A stretch of DNA of 64,000 nt from Pseudobacteroides cellulosolvens ATCC 35603 = DSM 2933. Lineage in GTDB: Bacteria > Bacillota > Clostridia > Acetivibrionales > DSM-2933. The DNA is taken from the NCBI RefSeq assembly GCF_001262605.1, contig NZ_LGTC01000001.1, positions 5,280,001-5,344,000 of the forward strand, written 5' to 3'. The notes beneath the pieces are model-generated. The model was not told the DNA's origin. It worked only from the letters and a program-made list of their open reading frames with translations, and searched no databases. How positions within the stretch are numbered: position 1 is the first letter of the stretch; every line of letters starts with the position of its first letter. Of the stretch, positions 8,642 through 16,977 are shown piece after piece. The translations under genes and the position numbers were made by a program.

Positions 8642-10336
8642 ATGTCTATAAGAATTAATAGAAAATTCGCCAAGACTATCTATGCACTGGCACTCATTAT
8701 TATTCTTTCAAGTAGTTTATACATAAAAGTATATCCTGCCGGTCCCTCTTTAAAAGTACAAATGTATAATGTTGAAACTAATGCCTCCACAGATTCGATT
8801 AAAATCAAGTTCAAGTTGGTAAATAACGGAGTCTCAGCAATAAACTTGCTTAATATGAAACTGAGGTATTATTATTCAGTTAATGGGTATATCAAGCAAA
8901 GCTTTAAATGCACTAACTACAGCGGAGGTTCTACTTCATCCGTAACCGGGACATTTATCCCTTTGACTACTGTTAGTTCAACAGCAGATTGCTATCTGGA
9001 AATAGGATTTAACAAATCTGACTCACTTGCTTCAGGACAGAACAGGGAATTGTCTATCACCATAAATAAAAATATTAATGAAAATTATTTACAAACAGAT
9101 GACTATTCCTATAATCCTGTATCAAATTACACCGATTGGAATAAGTCCACTGCTTATATTAGCAACAGTCTTGTTTGGGGAAATGAACCTGTACTTACTA
9201 CAGTTCTTCCTGATCACTCAATAAAGCTTCAAATGTATAACTTAGATAATGGTGATAGACTTATCTCATTTAATATAAAAATGATAAACAATGGAGCAAA
9301 ATCTATTGATTTAAGAGATGTAAAATTAGAGTATTACTATACAGTAGATGGCGAGATGTATCAATTGAACCTCTGCTACTGGTATCCATCCGGAAATCCT
9401 CTAGGCATCGACATGAACTTGATCAAGTCACCAACCAAGTTAAACAATGTTGACTATATAGCCCAGATAAGATTCACTGCTCTTGCTGGTGAACTAGTAC
9501 GAGGAGAACAGCGTGAGCTGCAATGTAATTTTTTTAAGCTTACTTTAGGCCGTTATAACACATCAAACGATTACTCTTATAACAATTCAGATTCTTATGT
9601 GGACTGGGATAAAATAACTTGCTCCATAGACAATACGAAAACTTGGGGAGTTGACCCATATACCGCATCCTCCTCTACTTCCACGCCCACACCTACTGGA
9701 ACTTCCACACCAGCAGCATCACCAACTGCTACGAATACACCCGTTATAGCAAATGCTTTATGGCACAATGATGCAATGACCTCCACTGACAAATTTGCTG
9801 TGGGTGATAATATCCCAGCTTCATTAGCATTTAAAATAAGTAGAAACTTAAGGTCCCCCATTATTAGTTTGGATATGAACTTAAAAAATGCCACTACCGG
9901 ACTAAATAGCGGCTTTAAGCTTAAAACATTAGGCAAAAGCTCAATAGATAAACAACATTTTAAAGTGTACGTAAATGACAATCCGAATCCAGTAAACCCC
10001 AATGATATTACTACCTCAGAAGTATCATCGGATAATGGGGAAGTACATAAACTTAGGATACAAGTTAATAGAGGTTTTACAGCTGGAGACATAATAAAAA
10101 TTAATTACAGGGTAAAGCTATCAGCCACAAATACAGTTTATAACTATGGTTTAAGCAAATATATAAAGGACAATGACTATAGCAACAATTATTTAATTAC
10201 TGATTTTGAGCTGACCGAGTGGACTGAGAACGGCATTACAAAAAAAATCCCTTACACCAAAGACTCGTGTCCTATTCTGGAAAAGCCTAAATTCATAATG
10301 AAGATAAGAGCAGAAGATAACTTGATACTATACTAA
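8642..10336 (+). CDS. Secreted protein with two family-3 cellulose-binding modules and an unassigned C-terminal domain
   Basis: A 564-residue exported protein. The signal segment is residues 12-33 (IYALALIIILSSSLYIKVYPAG). Two CBM3 modules follow, about 35-182 and 193-337. Each begins LKVQMYN or IKLQMYN, then MKLRYYYSV or VKLEYYYTV, NDYSYN or DDYSYN, YTDW or YVDW, and ends with a VWGNEP or TWGVDP motif. A T/P/S-rich linker (about 341-365) leads to a 195-residue beta-rich domain I cannot name. CBM3 binds crystalline cellulose. No catalytic domain, cohesin or dockerin is visible, so it may be a non-cellulosomal adhesin. ATG 8642 has GGAGG 13 bases upstream, slightly long. Confidence 0.85.
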   Translation: MSIRINRKFAKTIYALALIIILSSSLYIKVYPAGPSLKVQMYNVETNASTDSIKIKFKLVNNGVSAINLLNMKLRYYYSVNGYIKQSFKCTNYSGGSTSSVTGTFIPLTTVSSTADCYLEIGFNKSDSLASGQNRELSITINKNINENYLQTDDYSYNPVSNYTDWNKSTAYISNSLVWGNEPVLTTVLPDHSIKLQMYNLDNGDRLISFNIKMINNGAKSIDLRDVKLEYYYTVDGEMYQLNLCYWYPSGNPLGIDMNLIKSPTKLNNVDYIAQIRFTALAGELVRGEQRELQCNFFKLTLGRYNTSNDYSYNNSDSYVDWDKITCSIDNTKTWGVDPYTASSSTSTPTPTGTSTPAASPTATNTPVIANALWHNDAMTSTDKFAVGDNIPASLAFKISRNLRSPIISLDMNLKNATTGLNSGFKLKTLGKSSIDKQHFKVYVNDNPNPVNPNDITTSEVSSDNGEVHKLRIQVNRGFTAGDIIKINYRVKLSATNTVYNYGLSKYIKDNDYSNNYLITDFELTEWTENGITKKIPYTKDSCPILEKPKFIMKIRAEDNLILY

Positions 10337-10354
10337 TAATGTCTTAGTCATTCC

Positions 10355-11797
10355 TTAGTATCCTCTGCTTTTTAAATCTGCCACAATCTCAATGTACTTT
10401 TCCCTTACATCAAAGCCCTTGTAGCAATCTTTTCGCAGATCAATGATATCACCATGGGAAATACCCCTGTTATAATTGTTTTTAATAATTCCTTGGAATT
10501 CTCCCCATTTGGCGGACTCCACCTCTACTAATCCATCGTTATCCCCTCCTAATACTTTCAATATTAGATATGGGATAGTGAGAACATAATCGCTGAATAA
10601 GTTATTCATAACTACAGCATAGCTCTGATAGTATACCTTGTGGGAGTCCTTTATTTCTTCATTAAATTTCCTGCAGTAGTGAGTGGAAATCTGTCTGGTG
10701 GATGTAAAAAAGTCGGGGTTTTTATCCCCTATCATTCTGAAATACTTGTCTATAATTTTCCCGGCATTTTGGTGAAACCACTTTGGGAGCCAGTAAATAA
10801 AATCAATTATCTTTGACCCCTGATTTGGAACAGCAACTAAAGTCAAAGAAGCAACATGGTCTTCCATTCCCAGTTTACTGATCATATAACGAGCATCCAG
10901 GCCTCCCTTAGAATGTGCAATAATATTGACCTTCTCACATCCTGTTTCATCCATTATATCAAATATTTTGTTTTTAATATCCTGTGAATTATACTCTACT
11001 GTGCCAAAGGCTTCCTGGTTTCCATAATAAACCTTGGCACCATTTCTAATGAGCTCCTTTGGAATCCTGCCCCAGTAATTTATGTATTTGTAATCCTTGA
11101 ACCCTATACCATGGATCATTACGAGAGGGTATTTTGTATTACAGACTTGAGATTCTATCCGCATATTGTGCTTGACAACCCTATAGCATTCATGTTCAAT
11201 CTCTTCCTTTGCAGCACCACATGCATATAACATCACAGGGATATTTACTACAGGGATGAACATAGTGGAAACGGCAATGGTTTTCTTTATTATGTTAATT
11301 CTCTTTGAGACTAGTAAAATTCGTATCATTCCGTTTATGTAAAAAATAATCAATATCAAAATGGTGACTATAATATCCATTATCATTATACTCTTTGGTA
11401 TTTCTGCTTTCTTTATAAAACCTGATGCAAACAAGTAAAATATAATTTGGACAAATCCTGTGTACAAGCTATATAAAACAAGCCGTCTTCCGCCAATTAA
11501 GATCCTAACTCTAAATTCATCTATTTCCTTTTTCATATGAGGAAAGAAGTTTGCCTTTAAAAAGATATATGTAAATAAAATAACAACACCAATAGGCAAG
11601 GTATTTTCAATAAATCCAAAGTCTATTTTATTGAGCAGTCTATTATCAATAAGGTGTATAATTATTGAAATGTGCGGCAAAAACAATAGAATAAAAGCCA
11701 TAAAGCCCTTGTGGGTTATATTGATTTTATTGCAAATATCCATAAATATTACAGCTGCCAGTAGTACCGGTATTATGTAAAAAGTAATTAAAAGCAT
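10355..11797 (-). CDS. Membrane-anchored alpha/beta hydrolase, lipase-like
   Basis: A 480-residue protein. The first 195 residues carry about five or six hydrophobic segments. The rest is an alpha/beta hydrolase: oxyanion region PLVMIHGIGF (225-233), nucleophile elbow IIAHSKGG with Ser296, a late acidic site near GGDNDGLVEVESAKWG, and a late His in GISHGD. The elbow is AHSxG rather than GxSxG, as in Bacillus-type lipases. The overall C-terminal part resembles triacylglycerol lipases and PGAP1-like proteins. ATG 11797 is preferred because AAGG lies 9 bases upstream. A lipid or ester substrate at the membrane is inference. Confidence 0.75.
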   Translation of the reverse strand: MLLITFYIIPVLLAAVIFMDICNKINITHKGFMAFILLFLPHISIIIHLIDNRLLNKIDFGFIENTLPIGVVILFTYIFLKANFFPHMKKEIDEFRVRILIGGRRLVLYSLYTGFVQIIFYLFASGFIKKAEIPKSIMIMDIIVTILILIIFYINGMIRILLVSKRINIIKKTIAVSTMFIPVVNIPVMLYACGAAKEEIEHECYRVVKHNMRIESQVCNTKYPLVMIHGIGFKDYKYINYWGRIPKELIRNGAKVYYGNQEAFGTVEYNSQDIKNKIFDIMDETGCEKVNIIAHSKGGLDARYMISKLGMEDHVASLTLVAVPNQGSKIIDFIYWLPKWFHQNAGKIIDKYFRMIGDKNPDFFTSTRQISTHYCRKFNEEIKDSHKVYYQSYAVVMNNLFSDYVLTIPYLILKVLGGDNDGLVEVESAKWGEFQGIIKNNYNRGISHGDIIDLRKDCYKGFDVREKYIEIVADLKSRGY

Positions 11798-11896
11798 AAT
11801 GGTCATCCTTGTACCAAGTAATGCCTTATAAATAACTTCATATTCTCAAGGACAAAATCCCAACGATTTAACGGGGTTATGAATAATGAGAATTGG

Positions 11897-11921
11897 ATGT
11901 TATTTCTTAGCCATTACTAAT
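11897..11921. repeat. 25-bp exact repeat shared with 50215-50239
   Basis: The segment starts ATGTTATTTCTTAGCC and continues ATTACTAAT. The same 25 bases occur in an intergenic region about 38 kb away. Flanks differ, so it is the shared core of a short dispersed element. Confidence 0.6.
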
Positions 11922-11976
11922 CTTATAATATATTAACATAACCATTATAGAACAAGAAACCGTTAAACTGCAATAT

Positions 11977-12018
11977 ATATGAAAAGTATTAATGATATTC
12001 CATCAATACTTTTCATAT
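11977..12018 (-). terminator. Perfect 14-bp stem after the amine oxidase gene
   Basis: ATATGAAAAGTATT and AATACTTTTCATAT pair perfectly around a 14-base loop, starting 11 bases past the amine oxidase stop. There is no T run, so it may terminate weakly or protect the mRNA end. Confidence 0.5.
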
Positions 12019-12028
12019 TTACAGTTCT

Positions 12029-13744
12029 TCAAATTTTTGTGTGCCTTTTACATGCATTTGCAAGACAGTTGGCAGCGGCCATACCACTATGCAAGGCACC
12101 CTGCATCCATCTATGGACAGCTGATATATGCTCTCCTGCAAAAAACACCCTTTCATTATACTCCGGAATAACCATACCGCAAGAGAATAATTCCTTTTGC
12201 CCAGGTGCAAAAAAGCACAATGATCCTCTAAATGTCGGTTGCACATCCCAGTTAACAGTCTTACATTCCTCTACAATACTGTTCAGATAGCCGTTTGGCA
12301 ACCCATGAACTAGTTCAAGTTGCCTTTTCAAATGATCCATACGTTTATCCTCCGGCAAGGCTGATAAACGAATAGCATCCATACCAATACTATAGGAGCC
12401 CGTCATAACCCCAGGCTGATTATAAGGTAGATTTCTTATACCTCCAGGCATGTTAATATACTTCAGATGATCTGATGGGTACCATATGGTACTTGCCGGT
12501 AAGTCGGTATAGGACGCACCTCCCACTATTCCCTCCCTTTCCCAAAAGCGTTCTTTGCATAATAACAGAGTCTTTTGTGCAGAAACGTAATTAACTTCCT
12601 TGATAGCCCTCATTTTAATGTTGCTGAACAAAGGATTTATATGTACATTTCTCAATGATGAGAACGGAATTGCACATACAATATAATCAAATGCTTCATT
12701 TACCTTTACCCCTGACTTTGATATCTCATAGCTAAGCCTTATTTTATTGAAAGACTTGTCATAATGTATACCGTCTACCCAACATCCCGGCTTTAATGTA
12801 AACTTACCAAGATAATTTGTATCAACTCCACTATGATCTCCAAAAGCATCTGCATTTGTGAGAGATTTGCAGAATGCATCCACAAGCCTTGCTGCTCCTC
12901 CTGGTATCTCATATAGATATGAAAGGTCTGCAGGATAGCCTTCTTGAATAAAATCAATATAACTGTTGTATATGTTTCCACTAAGAAGAGTTGAGAAATT
13001 TGTTACAATGCTTATAGCACCTTGACTTAGCCCCATTGATGCCATCATTTTTAGGTTATCCACATCACTAAATAATAGTGTTTTTTCACTATAAGCAGCT
13101 TTGACTTGAAGAATTTCCGATCTTACTTCAGGTGATGCCATTAAAAGCGGACTTTCAGTTCCTGTATAATAAAGCTTCTGCCAGCTTGTTGTCCGTTCCC
13201 ATGGATATAACTCATATTTCGGGTATATATGCTTCATTACTCCAACTCCTCCAGGGTCATTCCTCACCCTGGTATCTCTTAGATAGACATATGCATTGTT
13301 ATCCACCTGTAAAAATGTCCTTGTTGGAAGTCCAAATAAATTTATATAATGCCAAACAGTCTCATGAGAAACAGGAATTCTCATGGGTCCGAATTCTCCG
13401 TATAGATTTTTGTTCTTGTCAAAGTAATATGTATATACCCTTCCACCTATTCTATTATCCAGTGCCTCATATAGTGTTATATCAAATCCCAGCTTTAAAA
13501 GTTCAAATGCAGATGCAAGTCCAGCCAACCCCCCACCGATTATCCCCACCCTTACACCCTTGAATTGCCCTGGTCTTGCATAATTAGTTATGGATGGAGG
13601 AGGTTGCATAAGCTTCATTATATAACTGAAATCCTCAGGCCGTCCTTTTTCCTTGAGTGCATGATACGTTAGAAAATATCTTTCGGAATCGCTAGGATTA
13701 TCAGGTTGCAAAGGATAGAATGAATATTGGCTGTTTAAGCTCAT
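12029..13744 (-). CDS. FAD-dependent amine oxidase (flavin monoamine oxidase family)
   Basis: A 571-residue flavoprotein. The FAD dinucleotide-binding motif VGIIGGGLAGLASAFELL lies near residue 66, followed by the acidic strand end ITLYEA and the GGRVYT motif of amine oxidases. Near the C terminus VFFAGEHIS is followed by W.QGALHSGMAAANCL, the family's second FAD contact. The enzyme should oxidise an amine or amino acid with O2; the closest architecture is L-amino-acid or polyamine oxidase type. There is no signal peptide. The start is ATG 13744 with GGGAGG about 8 bases upstream. An O2-using oxidase in a presumed anaerobe is notable; it could work with another acceptor. Confidence 0.85.
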   Translation of the reverse strand: MSLNSQYSFYPLQPDNPSDSERYFLTYHALKEKGRPEDFSYIMKLMQPPPSITNYARPGQFKGVRVGIIGGGLAGLASAFELLKLGFDITLYEALDNRIGGRVYTYYFDKNKNLYGEFGPMRIPVSHETVWHYINLFGLPTRTFLQVDNNAYVYLRDTRVRNDPGGVGVMKHIYPKYELYPWERTTSWQKLYYTGTESPLLMASPEVRSEILQVKAAYSEKTLLFSDVDNLKMMASMGLSQGAISIVTNFSTLLSGNIYNSYIDFIQEGYPADLSYLYEIPGGAARLVDAFCKSLTNADAFGDHSGVDTNYLGKFTLKPGCWVDGIHYDKSFNKIRLSYEISKSGVKVNEAFDYIVCAIPFSSLRNVHINPLFSNIKMRAIKEVNYVSAQKTLLLCKERFWEREGIVGGASYTDLPASTIWYPSDHLKYINMPGGIRNLPYNQPGVMTGSYSIGMDAIRLSALPEDKRMDHLKRQLELVHGLPNGYLNSIVEECKTVNWDVQPTFRGSLCFFAPGQKELFSCGMVIPEYNERVFFAGEHISAVHRWMQGALHSGMAAANCLANACKRHTKI

Positions 13745-13834
13745 TTTAAGACCTCCCAATTTAATCAATTTCTTTATATCTATTCATGATATATTTTTTT
13801 TATATATGATTTTTTAATGGATTTTCACCCCTAC

Positions 13835-14059
13835 TTATCCACAGGTAAAACAAGCCTATTTAAGTTATTCACAGATTTATACACATTATCCACAGTTTTT
13901 TCACATGCAAAACAAACATTTTGTGGGTTGAATGGCATCACCTTCACCATTTATTGGCAAACCCGTAACCCCTCTGGGACATGCACTATAGGCCTATTGT
14001 AAAAAAGTCAAGAGTGATTTGGAGGTTGGGTTTTATTACCATGGTGAAAATGTGGATAA
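13835..14059. promoter_or_regulatory. Cluster of five DnaA boxes
   Basis: The gap 13745-14384 contains four same-strand matches to TTATNCACA: TTATCCACA 13835-13843, TTATTCACA 13865-13873, TTATACACA 13877-13885 and TTATCCACA 13886-13894. The last two abut. A fifth, inverted copy TGTGGATAA lies at 14051-14059. An AT-rich stretch (about 14065-14140) with repeated TTTTACAATTAA-like units follows. There is no dnaA or dnaN gene nearby, so a DnaA-titration or regulatory site is likelier than oriC. Confidence 0.7.
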
Positions 14060-14384
14060 CTTTTATTAACATGTAGTTTTTTACAATTAACTTTTACAAT
14101 TAATTTTTGTATTTTGTAATTAATTTTTAGGTTCAAAGCTTTAGTAGAAGGATTTATTGAGTAAGTGTAGAATATTAAATATATAGGATTTAATTTTAAC
14201 CAATAAGTATCTACATCAAAGGGGGAGTTGCAAAATTCATTTAATCTTATTCAGCCATCAGGCTATCAAAAAACCGGACATATTTCTGTTTAAAATCAGT
14301 CAAAGTTGGTAATCTATATAATATTATATAAAAGATTTAATGTAGATATACCACAAATCCCAATATGAAAGGGGCTGCGTGTTT

Positions 14385-14915
14385 ATGAAATTCATTATAA
14401 GTGGTAAAAATATCGAAGTAACTGCTGCTTTAAAAGAAATGGTAATCAAAAAAATCGGAAGACTTGAAAAGTTTTTTCATCCTAATACAGAGGTGCACGC
14501 TACAATGAGCGTGGAAAAAATGAGACATATTCTTGAAGTTACCATATCCTCCAATGGCCTTATTTTAAGGGCTGAAGAATCAACAGGTGATATGTATACT
14601 TCTATAGATAAAGTTGTAGATGTAATTGAAAGGCAAATAGTAAAAAATAAAACTAGGCTTGAAAAGAAACTGAAGGCTGAAGCTTTGAAAGCAGAAAATG
14701 TTCCATCTTTTGCTGAAGTTGAGGAAGAAAGTGACTATAAAGTATTGCGCTCCAAGAAATTTGCAATAAAGCCTATGGCTATTGAAGAGGCAATACTGCA
14801 AATGAATCTTTTAGGCCATGAGTTCTTTATGTTTTCAAATGCCGATACAAATCAGGTTAATGTTGTTTATAGAAGAAAAGATGGAAATTACGGCTTAATT
14901 GAGCCTGAGTTCTAA
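14385..14915 (+). CDS. hpf: Long-form ribosome hibernation promoting factor
   Basis: A 176-residue cytoplasmic protein. The N-terminal S30AE/YfiA domain is about residues 1-100 (KFIISGKNIEVTAALKEMV, then RLEKFF). A linker leads to the conserved C-terminal dimerisation domain (about 118-176: VLRSKKFAIKPMAIEEAI, then NLLGHEFFMFSNADT, then VVYRRKDGNYGLIEP). The long form pairs two 70S ribosomes into inactive 100S particles in stationary phase. ATG 14385 gives the standard MKFIISGKN start with GGGG about 10 bases upstream; GTG 14379 is less likely. A DnaA-box cluster lies upstream and an IS element has inserted 45 bases downstream. Confidence 0.95.
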   Translation: MKFIISGKNIEVTAALKEMVIKKIGRLEKFFHPNTEVHATMSVEKMRHILEVTISSNGLILRAEESTGDMYTSIDKVVDVIERQIVKNKTRLEKKLKAEALKAENVPSFAEVEEESDYKVLRSKKFAIKPMAIEEAILQMNLLGHEFFMFSNADTNQVNVVYRRKDGNYGLIEPEF

Positions 14916-14960
14916 ATTAAATGCTATTAATATTTTAACAATAAATTATTTTAAAGCAAA

Positions 14961-16845
14961 GGGGCTGTTGCAATTACGATTTATAATCGTAGTACAACGC
15001 CCCATTTCTATAATGATAGTGAAATATTTTAACCAAAATATTATATTCTTTTTCTTTCTTTTGAAAAAAGAGTATAGCAAATAAAGCTTACTGATTTATG
15101 CTCTTTATTATAAACATTTTTATCTAAGCTGTTTTTAATGGATGTAAATATGTAGAACATCGTTCTGACTGAATTTTGTTGTGCAGTTTGTTTACATTAT
15201 GAGCTAAGCCAAGAAGAATACATTCTGCCAAGATATTCTTTTTCCCTTTACACAAAAAACGTCTGAATCCCATATCTTGTTTTATTTCTCCAAAAGCACC
15301 TTCAGACTGAATACTTCGGTTCATTCTGAGCTCTTTTCCCTCATCACTAAGGATTCTGGTTATCGCTGCCTCACGTTTTTGCTGAAATAGTTTTGAAACT
15401 TCAAGATGCTTGGTTCGTTCTTCCAATGGCTTTTTGCTGTTTCCCTTAATGCATTTTGATTTAATAGGGCATTGAGTGCAATCTTCACATGTATAACAGG
15501 TTTTCTCACTTCTATAGCCAGTCTTGCTTTTGCTGAATTTAATCCCTGTGGCTACAAGCTTTTTACCGCTGCTACATATATAAAAGTCGTTTTCTTTGTC
15601 ATAGCTCATATTTTCCTTCCTACTGATATCAGTTTTATATTTCCGTGTCTTACTAATTTCATAATTGGAAGGTTTGATAAAAGCAAGCTGACCGTTCTCA
15701 TCGAGATAGACGTAGTTTTCCTCACTTTCATAGCCTGAGTCTGCAACTATATTTCTGTAAGTATACTTCAAACGACTCTTTATGCTGTCTAAAAATGGTA
15801 TTAGCGTGGTTGTATCTGTAGGCTGTGGTCCAGCACTAATCCATACTATATATTCAGCATCTACCCCAAACTGAATGTTGTAGCCGGGTTTTAGTTGCCC
15901 ATTCTTCATAGCATCTTCTTTCATCCTCATGAAGGTTGCATCAGGGTCTGTCTTTGAATAGCTATTTCTATCCCCCATAAGATGCAGATGCTTATTATAT
16001 TTCTTGAGCCTTGATATGTATTCATCCAGCTGTTCAAATGTTTTTTGGAGAGGAGATTTTCTTTTTCCTATACCAGAGACAAATTGAATATCTTCATCGT
16101 TTTTTATTTTGCAAAGTTTTCGTCTGAGCTTTTTCAAATGGTGCATCTTGATTTCTTCACCATATAAAATCTTAAATCCAAAATTCTCTTCTGTTTGTTT
16201 TAAAAAAGTTGGGAGCTTATCCATCAGTTTTTTCTGATTCTTAGTGACAGAACCTTTCCAGACAAAAGTATATTTATTTGATGCAGCTTCAAGCTTTGTC
16301 CCATCAATAAATAGATTTTTCATTGAAATTTCTTTGTTTTCAGCAAGCATCTGCGTAAACTGTGCCAAAAGATTTTCTGAAACAGGTGCAAAATGAATAC
16401 TTCTGAATCTTGCAATTGTTGTATAATCCGGAGCAGGCGAGCCTTCAAGAAGGTACATATAATTAATGTCCCGCTTGCAGGCTCTTTCGATTTTCCTTGT
16501 AGAATAATTACTATTCATATAAGCATATAGCATGATCTTCAGCATCTGTGTTGGGGTTGCTTGTTTTTTCCTTAAACGGGAATAAGTCTTATATAATTCT
16601 GATAAATTCATCTCCTCTACAATTTGACCCAGCAACCTTACAGAATCATCATTCGGAATCATACATTCAACATTTAACGGCAATTTTAATTGATAGAAAC
16701 CACCGTGCGTAGTATAATCTTTATGTGTTAAATTTTTTACTAGCATAAAAATATTTTACACCTTTTGCCGGACTTTGAATAGTCTGGCAATTGTTTTTTG
16801 CAAGTAAAAAGGGCTCCTACACTAATTTCTTAGTGCAACAGCCCC
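14961..16845 (-). mobile_element. Complete IS1182-family insertion sequence, about 1.9 kb
   Basis: Terminal inverted repeats GGGGCTGTTGCA (14961-14972) and TGCAACAGCCCC (16834-16845) bracket one transposase gene. The flanks continue the symmetry: TTAAAGCAAA on the left and TTTTGCTTTAA on the right. Either the inverted repeats are longer with one indel, or the element entered the centre of a palindrome, which this family favours. Each end folds on itself, with TACGATT/AATCGTA at the left and CACTAA/TTAGTG at the right. The element sits between hpf and pcrA. Confidence 0.85.
15124..16746 (-). CDS. IS1182-family transposase
   Basis: This 540-residue DDE transposase is intact. The N-terminal helical region (about 20-115) has the DUF772-like pattern MLKIMLYAYMNSNYSTRKIE and DYTTIARFR. 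The catalytic core shows LFIDGTKLEAASNKYTFVW (first Asp, about 148), IVADSGYESEENYVY (second Asp, about 320) and SEGAFGEIKQDMGFRRFL (Glu, about 489). Cysteines in CYTCEDCTQCPIKSKC suggest a zinc-binding insertion. The length is normal for the family, and no frameshift is seen, so the element may be mobile. Its start ATG lies about 100 bases inside the right inverted repeat. Confidence 0.93.
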   Translation of the reverse strand: MLVKNLTHKDYTTHGGFYQLKLPLNVECMIPNDDSVRLLGQIVEEMNLSELYKTYSRLRKKQATPTQMLKIMLYAYMNSNYSTRKIERACKRDINYMYLLEGSPAPDYTTIARFRSIHFAPVSENLLAQFTQMLAENKEISMKNLFIDGTKLEAASNKYTFVWKGSVTKNQKKLMDKLPTFLKQTEENFGFKILYGEEIKMHHLKKLRRKLCKIKNDEDIQFVSGIGKRKSPLQKTFEQLDEYISRLKKYNKHLHLMGDRNSYSKTDPDATFMRMKEDAMKNGQLKPGYNIQFGVDAEYIVWISAGPQPTDTTTLIPFLDSIKSRLKYTYRNIVADSGYESEENYVYLDENGQLAFIKPSNYEISKTRKYKTDISRKENMSYDKENDFYICSSGKKLVATGIKFSKSKTGYRSEKTCYTCEDCTQCPIKSKCIKGNSKKPLEERTKHLEVSKLFQQKREAAITRILSDEGKELRMNRSIQSEGAFGEIKQDMGFRRFLCKGKKNILAECILLGLAHNVNKLHNKIQSERCSTYLHPLKTA

Positions 16846-16851
16846 TTTTGC

Positions 16852-16880
16852 TTTAAGTAGAATAAAAACTATGTTATACT
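16852..16880 (+). promoter_or_regulatory. Probable pcrA promoter just outside the IS element
   Basis: TTTAAG (16852-16857) and an extended -10 TGTTATACT (16872-16880) have a 17-bp spacer. The -35 begins 7 bases beyond the IS right end, so the insertion has replaced everything upstream of it. Confidence 0.55.
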
Positions 16881-16977
16881 AAATGGGTTATCCATATTAA
16901 AAGTGACAAATGTAAGATTATTAATACTTTTAATAAATAATTTTTGTAAATCCATATATTGCGAAGGTGATTAAATA

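Noticed and set aside
9595..10092. 165-codon open frame on the minus strand inside the CBM3 gene
   Set aside because: It is a shadow of the plus-strand gene whose domains are clear; its product is low-complexity hydrophobic with no start site support.
13745..14384. Chromosomal replication origin
   Set aside because: DnaA boxes and an AT-rich stretch are present, but there is no dnaA/dnaN/rpmH nearby. The gene strands to the left (mostly plus) and right (mostly minus) are opposite to what leading-strand bias at an origin would give.
14899..15084. Possible 61-codon ORF across the hpf end and IS left end
   Set aside because: It spans the hpf stop and the IS inverted repeat, has a run of Phe codons from AT-rich sequence and no ribosome binding site.
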